54,352 bases of DNA from JBBQKG01 sp038326655 (GTDB lineage Bacteria; Actinomycetota; Thermoleophilia; Solirubrobacterales; JBBDJG01): NCBI GenBank assembly GCA_038326655.1, contig JBBQKG010000022.1:1-54352 (forward strand), in the 5' to 3' direction. This document shows, one piece after another, positions 43,521 to 52,559 of the stretch (its first letter is position 1; every line of letters begins with the position of its first letter). The notes below the pieces were generated by a model, which saw nothing but the letters and a program-made list of their open reading frames with translations, had not been told where the DNA came from and ran no database searches. The position numbers and the translations under genes were made by a program.

Positions 43521-44990
43521 TCAGATCGGGAACTGCCGCGGCTCGCGCTGGACGCTCACCCAATGGTCGGTGGTGAACTCGTCGATCGCCCACCGCCCAC
43601 CGAAGCGTCCGATGCCGGATGCTTTCTCCCCACCGAAGGCCGTGTTCGCGTCATCGTTGACGGGCGCGTCGTTGACATGTGTCATGCCTGCCTCGACCTG
43701 GAGCGCAAAGCGCACGCCGCGGTCCAGGTCCCGGGTGAAGACTGCGCTCGAGAGTCCGTACTCGGTCTCGTTTGCGATTGCCAGGGCATCATCCTCGCCT
43801 TCGGCCCTGATCACGGTTATCACCGGGCCGAAGACCTCCTCGCGGGCTGTCGCCACCCCGTTGTCGGCGAGCAGCACGTGGGGCGGGAGAACCAGTCCTG
43901 CGGGACCCCCTGGCTGGCCGCCGAGAATCTGATTCGCTCCCTCGTCACGGGCGCGCCGGAGCTTGTCCTCGATCGCCCTGAGCTGGCTCTCGTTGATCAC
44001 CGGGCCGATGTCGGTCTCGGGATCTGACGGATCTCCAACCTCGAGACCCCGTACTCGCTCCACGAACCGCTCGACGAACTCGTCGTGGACGGAGGAGTCG
44101 ACGATCACGCGGTTGGCGATCATGCAGATCTGGCCCTGATGGAAGAACGAGCCGAACACCGCGGCGTCCACCGCGTACCGCAGGTCGGCGTCATCGAGCA
44201 CCACGAGTGGGCCGTTACCGCCAAGCTCGAGCGCAAGCTTCTTGATCCCCGCCTTGCGCGTAATCCCCTCACCGACCTGAGTCGAGCCGGTGAAGGACAC
44301 CACGCGCGGCACGGGGTGCGCCACGATCGCGTCCCCGATCTCGGCGCCCGAGCCGACCACGACGCTGAGCAGGCCGTCCGGAAGCCCGGCTTCCTCGAAG
44401 ATCTTCGCGAGCAGTAGACCCCCGGTGACGGGCGTGTCGCTCGCCGGTTTCAGCACCACCGCGTTCCCGACCGCCAGCGCCGGCGCGATCGAGCGGTTGG
44501 ACAGTTGCAGCGGGAAGTTCCACGGGCTGATCACCGCGACGACTCCCACGGGCTCGCGGTAGACCAGGCTCTCCTTGCCGGGGATGTCGGAAGGCATGAT
44601 GCGGCCCTCCACGTGGTGAGGCATCGAGGCGGCCTCCCACATCCCCGAACGGACGAGGCTCCACTCGAGCTCCGCCTTCGTGACGGTGCCGCCCGACTCG
44701 TGCACGAGCCAATCCACGACCTCTTCCCTGCGGGCCTCGAGCACCTCCGCCGCTGCGCGCATCACCGCCGCCCGCGCCGCGGGAGGCTGCGCCGCCCAGT
44801 CGCGCTGGGCCTCGCGCGCCGAGGTGTAGGCCTCGTCCAGGTCGGCCCAGTCGGCAAGCGGGATCTCTACGAGCGTCTCGCCGCTCCATGGGTCCGTGTC
44901 GGCGCGCGTGTCACCGCTTCGCCCGGTGCGCCACTCGCCGCCGAGCGGCATGAGGTCGAAGCCGTCGTACCGTGGAGGAGCGGAGGTCAT
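43521..44990 (-). CDS. aldehyde dehydrogenase (benzaldehyde/salicylaldehyde type)
   Basis: A 489-residue ALDH. Motifs: SPWNFPLQLSNRSIAPALAVGNAVVLKPA, VSFTGSTQVGEGI, LALELGGNGPLVV (base Glu), FHQGQICMIANRVIV (catalytic Cys) and EEVFGPVITVI. The HQGQICM-x-x-NR signature is common in aromatic-aldehyde dehydrogenases (vanillin, benzaldehyde). It is different from the ALDH in the monooxygenase operon. The start at ATG 44990 removes a 32-residue extension without homology. It converges on the dehalogenase-like gene with a 7-bp gap. Confidence 0.9.
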   Translation of the reverse strand: MTSAPPRYDGFDLMPLGGEWRTGRSGDTRADTDPWSGETLVEIPLADWADLDEAYTSAREAQRDWAAQPPAARAAVMRAAAEVLEARREEVVDWLVHESGGTVTKAELEWSLVRSGMWEAASMPHHVEGRIMPSDIPGKESLVYREPVGVVAVISPWNFPLQLSNRSIAPALAVGNAVVLKPASDTPVTGGLLLAKIFEEAGLPDGLLSVVVGSGAEIGDAIVAHPVPRVVSFTGSTQVGEGITRKAGIKKLALELGGNGPLVVLDDADLRYAVDAAVFGSFFHQGQICMIANRVIVDSSVHDEFVERFVERVRGLEVGDPSDPETDIGPVINESQLRAIEDKLRRARDEGANQILGGQPGGPAGLVLPPHVLLADNGVATAREEVFGPVITVIRAEGEDDALAIANETEYGLSSAVFTRDLDRGVRFALQVEAGMTHVNDAPVNDDANTAFGGEKASGIGRFGGRWAIDEFTTDHWVSVQREPRQFPI

Positions 44991-45100
44991 CACACGCAGA
45001 TGTTCACGCACGAGGACTTGCTCGTCAAAGATGCGGTCGGCCCGGGGGCGATTCGCGCCACCCCGCTGAGCGCCAGCCCCGGGCATAACCTGTAGCGGCG

Positions 45101-47070
45101 ATGAGCGGGCAAACCGGCGTCGAGCCCCCGGCTAGCAGCGGATCGGAAGGATCGGCGTCGGCGCAGGTTGCGCCGTCCACGGGCCGGACGGCGTGGGCGC
45201 GAAACCTCGCCGCACCGGTTCGCGACTTTCTCAACACCGAGACCGGCGGCGCCGTCGTATTGCTGTGCGCGGCGGTCGCCGCCCTGCTTTGGGCCAACTC
45301 GCCGTGGTCGAGCTCGTACGAGTCGTTCTGGACGACGAAGCTCTCGATCCGCTTCGGGGACGCGGGAATCTCCGAAGACCTGCGGCAGTGGGTGAACGAT
45401 GGCCTGATGACCTTCTTCTTCCTGGTCATCGGGCTCGAGGCCAAGCGCGAGCTCGACATGGGACAGCTGCGCGAGCGGCGGCGCATCACGATCCCGCTCG
45501 TCGCAGCAGTCGGGGGCATGGCGCTGCCGATCATGATCTACCTGGCGTTCAATGCCGGCGGCTCCGGGGCGAACGGCTGGGGAGCCGCCATGTCGACTGA
45601 CACCGCCTTCGCGCTAGGCGTACTCGCCCTGGTGGCGCCCAGCGGCACGCGATTGCGGGTCCGCCTCCTCACGCTCGCGATCGTCGACGACCTCGTAGCG
45701 CTGCTGTTATCGCGACTGCGTATGCGGACCACGTCTCGCTCGTTCCACTTGCGATCGCCGTTGGCCTCTTCGGCACGTTGGTCGCGCTCCGGTTCGCGCC
45801 GATCGCCGGGCGAGGGCAGGCCGCCGTGATCCTCGGCGTGGCGATCTGGGTCGCGCTGTTCGAGTCCGGTATCGATCCGATCATCACCGGACTCGCGGTC
45901 GGCCTCGTCACGAGTGCGTATTCCCCGGCACGCACCGATCTCGAGCGCGTGACGGAGACGACGCGCTCTTTCCGCGAGCAGCCCACGCCCGAGCTCGGAC
46001 GCTCGGCGCAGTTGAGCGTCGCGTCTGCGATCTCGGTGAACGAGCGGCTTCAGTTCAGGCTCCACCCCTGGACCAGCTTCGTGATCGTGCCGCTGTTTGC
46101 GCTCGCGAACGCGGGCATCCATTTGGATGGGCACCTGCTCGGCGACGCCGTCACGTCTCCAGTGACGCTCGGAATCCTGTTCGGCTACGTGTTGGGCAAG
46201 CCGCTCGGGATCCTCGGCGCGGCGTGGCTCGCGTCGCGGGTCGGCGGCCTGCGCCGGTTGCTGAGCTGGCCGGAGATCGCTGGGGGCGGGACCGTCGCCG
46301 GAATCGGGTTCACGGTCTCGCTGCTGATCTCCAGCCTCGCCTTCGACGGGCAGCAGCTCGAAGAGGCGAAGCTCGGCGTGCTCGGGGCAGCGGTGTTTGC
46401 GTCGCTCTTGGCCTGGATCGTGTTCCGGGCGGCCGCGCGGCTGCCCGCTCCGGTACGGGCGCGTCAGCTCGCCGCCACGGCCGAGGATCTCGTCGACCTC
46501 TCCGACGACGTCGATCCCGGCCGCGACCACATCCGCGGCTCGGCAACCGCGCCGGTCACGCTTGTCGAGTACGGGGACTACGAATGCCCGTACTGCGGGC
46601 AGGCCGAGGTCGTGATCCGCGAGCTGCTCGAGTCGTTTGGCGACGAGCTGCACTACGTCTGGCGGCACCTCCCCCTGAACGACGTCCACCCGAGCGCGCA
46701 GATCGCGGCCGAGGCGGCCGAGGCGGCGGCCGCGCAGGGCGCCTTCTGGGAGTTTCACGACAGGCTGCTCAACCACCAAGACGAGTTGACCGCGCCCGAC
46801 CTCGGACGCTACGCGGAGGAGCTCGGCCTCGACGTCGAGCGCTTCTGGGACGGGGTCCGCCGCCGCGAGTATGCCCCGCGCGTGGCGGAGGACGTCGCCA
46901 GCGCGGACGCGAGCGGGGTCGCAGGCACGCCGACCTTCTTCATCAACGGAAGACGCCACCAGGGGGCCTACGACATCCAAACCCTGACTGACGCGGTGCA
47001 CAAGGCGGCGCATCGCGCGCGACTCAGGGACAGGGCCGAGCGCTCGCCGGAGCCGCAGAAGGTGGGCTGA
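45101..47070 (+). CDS. nhaA: NhaA Na+/H+ antiporter fused to DsbA-like thioredoxin domain, frameshifted
   Basis: The first frame has the NhaA start: LNTETGGAVVLLCAAVAALLWANS, LMTFFFLVIGLEAKRELDMG, MSTDTAFALGVLALVAPSG and TLAIVDDLVALL, the paired Asp of the ion site. Near 45700-45707 the frame moves and continues as IATAYADHVSLVPLAIAVGLF through the remaining helices (ISVNERLQFRLHPWTSFVIV, GKPLGILGAAWLA, AGIGFTVSLLISSLAF). After the last helix a DsbA-like domain follows: VTLVEYGDYECPYCGQAEVV (CPYC redox pair) and GVAGTPTFFINGRRHQGAYD (cis-Pro). The fusion ties sodium/pH homeostasis to a thiol-redox domain. The shift could be an indel error. Confidence 0.83.
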
Positions 47071-47097
47071 GGATCGCAGAGCCGCGGTGTGCGCGCC

Positions 47098-47877
47098 TCA
47101 GGCCCGCTCGCCGAGGTACTCCGATTCGAGCACCAGATCCTTGATCAGCGACTGATACTCGACGTGGGTGTCGTGCTCGATCGTGTGCCAGGTCTTGCCC
47201 TCCTGCGCCTCCAGGTAGGCCCGGTACTCCGGGGCCCCGGGGAACTTCACGTTGTCGGCCACCACGATCGACCCGGGATGCAGCCAACGTTCCCCGAGGA
47301 TGCGCTCGAGGTCCGGGAGGTAGGCGGCTTTGTCGTGATCGACGAAAGCGAGGTCCACCGTTCCCTCGGCGAAACCGTGCTCGGTCCGCAGCCGGTCGAT
47401 TGTCGATCCGCCGTCGCCGAGCGTCCCCACGACCACGGTCAGCTGGTCGCCGACTCCGGCGTGGTCCCAGATGCGGCGGGCGATTGCCGCGTTGGCAGGG
47501 CTGAACTCGATGGAGCACACTCGCGCGCCGGCGGGCATCGCGCGGGCCATGCGCAGCGCGCTGTACCCGCAGTAGGTACCCAGCTCGAGCAGCAGCTGGG
47601 GCGAGCTACGGCGGACCGCGCGATCGAGAATCTCGCCCTTCTCGTCGCCCACGTTGATCATCACGCTGCGGTTCATGCAGAATTCGTCGATCACCCGGAT
47701 GACGTCCTCGGGGTCGCCCTGCCGGGCGTTGGCTACCACGTAGTCGGCCAGGGCCTCCTCGCGCCCGTCGCCGACCTGCCAGTTCCGGGTCAGGGCCCGA
47801 GCCCCCAGGGCCATGCGCAACACCGACCAGCGCAGGAACGGGAACCGCTTGCCGCCGATCTCGAGGATTTTTCTCAT
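47098..47877 (-). CDS. catechol O-methyltransferase-like SAM methyltransferase
   Basis: A 259-residue class I methyltransferase. NVGDEKGEILDRAVRRSSPQLLLELGTYCGYSALRMARAMPAGARVCSIEFSPANAAIA matches the mammalian COMT core, including the Glu-Leu-Gly SAM motif and the acidic residue for ribose. LAFVDHDKAAYLPDLERI supplies the Asp of the Mg site, and VADNVKFPGAPEYRAYLEA the Asp-Asn pair. It should methylate a catechol-type hydroxyl. The start at ATG 47877 was chosen; a short upstream extension overlaps a low-content region. It is divergent from the OsmC gene. Confidence 0.88.
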   Translation of the reverse strand: MRKILEIGGKRFPFLRWSVLRMALGARALTRNWQVGDGREEALADYVVANARQGDPEDVIRVIDEFCMNRSVMINVGDEKGEILDRAVRRSSPQLLLELGTYCGYSALRMARAMPAGARVCSIEFSPANAAIARRIWDHAGVGDQLTVVVGTLGDGGSTIDRLRTEHGFAEGTVDLAFVDHDKAAYLPDLERILGERWLHPGSIVVADNVKFPGAPEYRAYLEAQEGKTWHTIEHDTHVEYQSLIKDLVLESEYLGERA

Positions 47878-47991
47878 TGGACTGGCTTCATGCACGAGGC
47901 GACCCTACGCGTGCGTGCCCGCGATCGACAACGTGCGCGAGCCGTGCACGGTAGCTTGAGTCCCACACCCCCTACCCGACAGGAGCGCGAG

Positions 47992-48423
47992 ATGGCAACA
48001 CGCAACGGAAGCGCGGAGTGGCGCGGCGACCTCAGGAGCGGCGAGGGTGACCTCACCGTGGGCGACGGCGTCTTCAAGGGCGCCTACTCGTTCTCCTCCC
48101 GTTTCGAGGAGGGAGAGGGAACCAACCCGGAAGAGTTGATTGCGGCCGCACACGCGGCCTGTTTCTCCATGGCACTCGCCAACATGATGGCCGAGCACGG
48201 GCACCCCGCCGACTCGGTGCGGACGCACGCAAGGGTTCACCTGCGTCAGACAGACGCAGGGCCGACGATTCAACGCATCGACCTGGAGACGGAGGGTCGG
48301 GTGCCCGGGATCGACCAGGAGCACTTTGCAGAGCATGCGGAGGAGGCCAAGCAGGCCTGTCCGGTCTCTCGCGCGCTCGCAGGAGTGGAGGAAGTCAACC
48401 TGACAGCTCGCATCGTGACCTGA
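47992..48423 (+). CDS. OsmC family peroxiredoxin-like protein
   Basis: A 143-residue OsmC-type protein: GSAEWRGDLRSGEGDLTVGDGVF, GEGTNPEELIAAAHAACFSMALANMM (first redox Cys in AACFSMAL) and HAEEAKQACPVSRALAGV (second Cys in ACPVSRAL). These two Cys reduce organic hydroperoxides in OsmC/Ohr proteins. AGGAGCG precedes ATG 47992. The longer open frame upstream is antisense to the methyltransferase and not coding. Probably stress-induced. Confidence 0.93.
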   Translation: MATRNGSAEWRGDLRSGEGDLTVGDGVFKGAYSFSSRFEEGEGTNPEELIAAAHAACFSMALANMMAEHGHPADSVRTHARVHLRQTDAGPTIQRIDLETEGRVPGIDQEHFAEHAEEAKQACPVSRALAGVEEVNLTARIVT

Positions 48424-48442
48424 GCGGCGAATAGCGCGAGCG

Positions 48443-48859
48443 CTACTTACGTTCCTCAACGGGCTCGAGCACGACCACGGGAATTTCGCGGTCCGTCTTC
48501 TCCTGGTAGCTGTCGTAGGCGGGCCACTGCTCGGTCATGATCGACCACAGCTCAGGCTTCTCGTCAGGTGCCGCCGTCCGCGCATGAGCGCGCATCTTGT
48601 CGCCCTTCATTTGAATGTCGACTTCCGGGTTCGCCTCGAGGTTCAGGTACCACGCAGGATGCTGCGGCGCCCCGCCCTTGGAAGCCACGACCAGGTAGTC
48701 GTCGCCGTGGCGGCCGTAGATCAGAGGGTGCTGCCTGTCCTCGCCCGAGCGCCGGCCCTTTGTGGTCAGGATCAGGGTCTGCGTCCCCTGCCAGTCGTGA
48801 CCCTCCTCGCCGTCGGTCGCGAGATAGCGGTCGACATGCTCCTGTCCGAAAAGCGTCAT
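48443..48859 (-). CDS. deazaflavin (F420)-dependent nitroreductase family protein
   Basis: A 138-residue split-barrel protein of the Ddn family: TQTLILTTKGRRSGEDRQHPLIYGRHGDDYLVVASKGGAPQHPAWYLNLEANPEVDIQ. The TTKGRRSG, VVASKGG and PAWYLNL-x-ANP motifs are the signature of F420-dependent reductases (Ddn, Rv3547-like). The C-terminal WPAYDSYQEKTDREIPVVVLEP fits as well. AAAGGAG precedes ATG 48859. It implies F420 use by the host, as expected in this phylum. Substrate unknown. Confidence 0.92.
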   Translation of the reverse strand: MTLFGQEHVDRYLATDGEEGHDWQGTQTLILTTKGRRSGEDRQHPLIYGRHGDDYLVVASKGGAPQHPAWYLNLEANPEVDIQMKGDKMRAHARTAAPDEKPELWSIMTEQWPAYDSYQEKTDREIPVVVLEPVEERK

Positions 48860-48892
48860 GTGAGTTCTCCTTTCATCTGTCGGGGAGGTCAA

Positions 48893-49513
48893 CTACGGAA
48901 CGAATATGCCCTGTCGAGCGAACAGCGTGTTGCCCGCCGTCGTCGAGGCAACGCCGTCCGGGCCGCCGTCGAACACGCTGACCTCTCCGAGCTCCCAAAT
49001 CGCGCGATTGCCTTCGACCACGAGGCCGGGCACGATCGCGTTGAAGCTCGACGAAAGCAGGCAGATGCTGCCTACTGCCGTGTCGCTCGTCCCTGAGCAC
49101 GGGACCGGGAAGCGGAACGGACTCGCCTGGGCCGTGGCCTGCTCGTTCTGCGACGGACCGTTGAAGCGGTCTGTGATCTGGACCAGCTGCTCGACGTCCA
49201 GCTCACCGCTGTAGTCCGCAAGCGTGTCCTGCGTGCGGATGTCGCGCATGGAGAAGCCCACGTTCACATCGGCCTCACTTGCCGGTGTGTTCGGGTCCCC
49301 TGCCGCCACGCTGTAACGGAGCGAGCCGATCGAGTTCGCCGCCTGGCCGTTCGCGTCGGGTGTGCCGATCGTGAGCTGGACCGAGGTCGGCTGCGGCGGG
49401 TTGCAGGAGCCGAACGCGAGCGGTGCTCCGTGCTCACGATTGGGCACCGCGCACTGGCCGTACGCGGGCGTCAGCGAGACGCGGACGGGTGTCGCGCCCT
49501 TCGGGCGCGCGTA
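48893..49513 (-). repeat. shared C-terminal domain, copy C
   Basis: Copy C has 206 residues: YARPKGATPVRVSLTPAY, C-x15-C around HGAPLAFGS, TIGTPDANGQAANSIGS, LADYSGEL, ITDRFNG, VPC-x11-C, GNRAIWELG and the end ARQGIFVP. Confidence 0.85.
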
Positions 49514-51214
49514 GGCGAGGCGCGTATTCGTAATCGTGCAAACGACGACGTGGTTTGGGACAATCGCAATGCCGGCGAGGCTGGTCCCCGACCCCGACTC
49601 GGCCGGGTCTCCGTTCCGGGTACATGAAATCGAGCTCGAGTAGTCCGAGAGGCTTGCCCCCGCCCCGGCGAGCTCGCCGACCGAGTGGTTCGGCCCGGAC
49701 GCGCCCGGGACGGGGTCCGTGGTCTGCCCGTCGGAGGCGTCGGTCTTCTCCGTCACGCCATCGACCTGGAGATCGAATCTTCCCGGGTCGTCGTTCGGGA
49801 CGATGACCTTGCGAACCTCGATTGTGCCGAGCGGCGGCGGGGCGGCGGTGGTGAACGTGAAGTCCGGCGATATGGCCAGGTTGCCCGCCGCGTCCCTGCT
49901 CTTCACCCGGTAGTGGTAAAGGGTGTTTGCCGCGAGCCCTCCCAGCGCTTGAGCGTGGCTGACGGTCATCGAGGCGTCCAGGGTCGTGGCCGACCCATAT
50001 GCCATCGCGGTCCCGTACTCGACCTGCGTATCGGAGGCCTCGTCGGTCGACCAGGAGATCGTGGCGCCGGACGAGGTGATCGAGCTCGCACCCACTGCGC
50101 TGATCACCGGTGGAGTGGTATCGGGAGGAGCGGGCAACGTGTCCAACAACGCTTCGATCGCAGAATCGAGGGACGTGGCATTTGCGAGACTCAGGTAGTA
50201 CTGGTTGCCCGAGCCCATCGTGAAGGTGTTCGCGCCCGTGCTGCTGATCGAGTTGGTCCCAGGCCCCACCTCGGTGAGCAGCGAGTCCGCCGGCCGGATC
50301 GCGTGATACACGGCAGTCAGGTCGTAGGAGTAGATCCAGTTGTTCGGGCCGACAAATGCCTCATACGCGACACGCACTGGAGAACCGGTGGGGTGGATGG
50401 CGGAAATCGTGTTTCCAGTGTGGATTGCATCCCCGACCTCGTACCCGGACCACACGATCTTGGTCGGCCAATTGGCCGAGACGTACTGAGCGGCGCCCGG
50501 GTTACCGATCAGGTTGTTCTCGCCGTTGCGGCTCGGATACCCGCCGCCCATGATCACCAGCGTCTTCACCTTCTGCGCGATCAAGTCACGTCCGTTGAGA
50601 GAGCTGATGGAATCCGGGGAAGAGTTGAGCAGGGCGGCGAGGTTCTCCGAGTAACCGGTCCCGACCATGACCACGCTGCCGTCAGCCTGTCCGGCCAATG
50701 CCCGGCGAAAGACGTTGACGGCCGTGTCGGGCGTCGGGGTCGATGGGGACGCGCGCGTCGCGCATGGGCCGACGAAATCAACCGTGTTCGTCTCGGTCCC
50801 GTTGTTGGGCATATCGGTTCCGATCGGGACGCTCCCGGAGTTGTAGAACTGGGCCACCGCGGCAGCGCACTTCCAGGAGCTCGTGGCGACCGCGGGCCTG
50901 CTCAAACGCGTGTCAACTCCGATTGCGATGACGTTTGCTTCGCCTCTGACCTGGAGGCCAAACGCCGTCGCCAGCGCGCCGACGTCGTCTGCGTCGCTGA
51001 AGATGTCCGTATCGACGATCAGCGGAACGGGGCCAGTGGCGGCCTGGGAGGTGAAGCCGCCGCTGGTGGTGAGCAGCGTCGAGTCGGACGCGTACGCACC
51101 GGAAGCCGCGACGGCCAAGACGGGCACCAGCACGAAGAACAACGCGATCGAGATCCCGGTGCGTAAGTCTGTGACCTTACGACGCACCGACAGGGCCATC
51201 AGTGGCGAGTCCAC
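48893..51214 (-). CDS. secreted nucleoside hydrolase-like protein with FN3 and QGxFxP C-terminal domain
   Basis: A 773-residue exported multidomain protein. The signal/anchor is GISIALFFVLVPVLAVAASGAYA. Residues ~60-360 resemble inosine-uridine nucleoside hydrolases: PLIVDTDIFSDADDVGALATAFGLQ holds the D-x-D-x-x-x-DD metal motif, with VVMVGTGYSENLAALLN and TLVIMGGGYPSRNGENN later. A fibronectin type III domain (~375-475, TPPVISAVGASSITSSGATISW) follows, then a small SpaA/prealbumin-like domain (GTIEVRKVIVPNDDPGRFDL). From 49513 the last 206 residues are shared-domain copy C, ending LFARQGIFVP. The start is GTG 51214 or ATG 51199. Extracellular nucleoside scavenging is possible; substrate unproven. 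Confidence 0.85.
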   Translation of the reverse strand: MDSPLMALSVRRKVTDLRTGISIALFFVLVPVLAVAASGAYASDSTLLTTSGGFTSQAATGPVPLIVDTDIFSDADDVGALATAFGLQVRGEANVIAIGVDTRLSRPAVATSSWKCAAAVAQFYNSGSVPIGTDMPNNGTETNTVDFVGPCATRASPSTPTPDTAVNVFRRALAGQADGSVVMVGTGYSENLAALLNSSPDSISSLNGRDLIAQKVKTLVIMGGGYPSRNGENNLIGNPGAAQYVSANWPTKIVWSGYEVGDAIHTGNTISAIHPTGSPVRVAYEAFVGPNNWIYSYDLTAVYHAIRPADSLLTEVGPGTNSISSTGANTFTMGSGNQYYLSLANATSLDSAIEALLDTLPAPPDTTPPVISAVGASSITSSGATISWSTDEASDTQVEYGTAMAYGSATTLDASMTVSHAQALGGLAANTLYHYRVKSRDAAGNLAISPDFTFTTAAPPPLGTIEVRKVIVPNDDPGRFDLQVDGVTEKTDASDGQTTDPVPGASGPNHSVGELAGAGASLSDYSSSISCTRNGDPAESGSGTSLAGIAIVPNHVVVCTITNTRLAYARPKGATPVRVSLTPAYGQCAVPNREHGAPLAFGSCNPPQPTSVQLTIGTPDANGQAANSIGSLRYSVAAGDPNTPASEADVNVGFSMRDIRTQDTLADYSGELDVEQLVQITDRFNGPSQNEQATAQASPFRFPVPCSGTSDTAVGSICLLSSSFNAIVPGLVVEGNRAIWELGEVSVFDGGPDGVASTTAGNTLFARQGIFVP

Positions 51215-51282
51215 TCCGCGACTCTAGTGACCTCGCACGGTGTGGCGCAAGGGCCGGCCTGGCCCGCGCTACGGGAGGCGCC

Positions 51283-51345
51283 CTACGGGATAAAGGCGCC
51301 TTGGACCGCAAAGACCGAATTGTCCTGCGTGGAGGCAATGTCGAC
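51283..51345 (-). pseudogene. 20-codon remnant of a fifth shared C-terminal domain
   Basis: The minus strand from 51345 reads VDIASTQDNSVFAVQGAFIP and then TAG at 51283-51285. It aligns with the last residues of the intact copies (DGVASTTAGNTLFARQGIFVP-type ends), including the invariant QG-x-F-(V/I)-P-stop. A TGA lies directly upstream (51346-51348), and nothing recognisable of the remaining ~185 residues is left. It sits 69 bp upstream of the nucleoside hydrolase start, between two full-length users of the domain. It is too short to be a gene; I read it as the tail of a deleted gene. Confidence 0.7.
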
Positions 51346-51475
51346 TCAAAATCGCTCGATCGAATCGGCAGCAAAGCGAACTCAGGCAAAATCGACGCCC
51401 ACTGACGCGCTTTCGGGAGGCTCGCGGGCGGCACCGAGACCGCCGCGATGCGCGACCTACTAGAGTTGCCGCGCG

Positions 51476-51844
51476 ATGGCCCATGTGGCGCTTGATTGGC
51501 GGCGCGCTGCTGTGATCGGCGGCAAGCTGACCGTTCCCCTCCTGGAACTCCCAGGGTCCTTCTGGGTCCGAGCGTTTCAGGACCAGCTTTCCTCGATGAC
51601 CAAAGAGGGAGCAGGTGTCTCGGCCACCGTGGAGCTCGACCGGGACACGATCTTGGTGGAACGTGTCGAGAAGGGCTCCGAGCCGGCGCTGCGCGAATTC
51701 CTCGATGCCGTCGTGGCTGCGAGCAACCGGGAAGCCGAGCGGATGCTGTCCCAGGCGTCCACCGAGCACGCCCACAAGAAGGAAGAGCGCCTGCACCGGG
51801 AGGGCGAAGACGAAGAGATGACCCGGCGCTTCCGCGGCGCATAG
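51476..51844 (+). CDS. small hypothetical protein
   Basis: A 122-residue protein starting at ATG 51476: AHVALDWRRAAVIGGKLTVPLLELPGSFWVRAFQDQL, then a beta hairpin (GVSATVELDRDTILVERVEKG) and a long charged helix (ALREFLDAVVAASNREAERMLSQ...KKEERLHREGEDEEMTRRF). No signal peptide or membrane segment. I recognise no family. The alternation of strands and a C-terminal amphipathic helix suggests a compact cytoplasmic protein that may dimerise. Confidence 0.6.
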   Translation: MAHVALDWRRAAVIGGKLTVPLLELPGSFWVRAFQDQLSSMTKEGAGVSATVELDRDTILVERVEKGSEPALREFLDAVVAASNREAERMLSQASTEHAHKKEERLHREGEDEEMTRRFRGA

Positions 51845-51902
51845 CTCTGTCGCCTTCGTTGCTCTACTGACGAAGTCGTCGCGGTGATGCTCGAGTCGGG
51901 AC

Positions 51903-52559
51903 TCAGGGCACGAACAAACCCTGGATCTCGAACAGCGTGTTGTCGCCGGTCGCGGCTACTCCGTCTGCGCCCCCGTCGGATACTTTGATCTGGTCCATCT
52001 GCCAGATCGTCCGCCGCGATTCGGTCACGACACCGGCGAGCACGGCGTTGGCGGTGGTGGCCACGGTGCAGCCGCTGCCGACCGTCGCAGAAGCCGTCGC
52101 GGCGCAGGGGACCGTGACCGGAAATGACAGGTCGACCGTGGTGGCAGGATCGCTGAAAGGTCGCGTGGACGGGTCTGGCGAGTTGTACTTGTCGGTTATC
52201 CGAAGCGTCGATATGTCGGTTATCCGAAGCGTCGATTCGAGCTCGAGCTCGCCTGTGTAGTCCGACAGGTCGCTCTCGTTTCGCACGTCCGTGAGGCTGG
52301 TGGCGATGTGAACGTCGGCCTCGTTCGCGGTCGTCGTAGGATCGCCTGGCGCCACGTCGAGCCGGACGTAGCCAACCGCATTCGAGGCCTATCCGTTCGC
52401 GTCGAAGGTCCCCACGGTGAGGTAGCTCGACGCCGGGACCGGGTGGGTGCAGGAGGGCCCGGCGAGCGGAGCACCGTGCACGGAGTTCGGCGAGGAGCAG
52501 CTCTTGTAGGCCGGCGTGAGCGACACCCGAAGCGGCGAGGCGCCCCGTGGCCGGGGATA
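51903..52559 (-). repeat. shared C-terminal domain, copy D (degenerate)
   Basis: Copy D has YPRPRGASPLRVSLTPAY, C-x15-C around HGAPLAGPS, TVGTFDANG then TAG, SDYTGEL, a duplicated STLRITD, VPC-x11-C, RRTIWQMD and the end EIQGLFVP. It is the most divergent of the four, consistent with decay. Confidence 0.8.
52190..52236. repeat. 24-bp in-frame tandem duplication inside copy D
   Basis: TGTCGGTTATCCGAAGCGTC... occurs at 52190-52212 and again at 52214-52236, 23 identical bases at a 24-bp period. It duplicates eight codons, giving STLRITDISTLRITDK where the other copies have a single LRITD-type segment. It is a recent slippage event in an already damaged gene. Confidence 0.85.
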
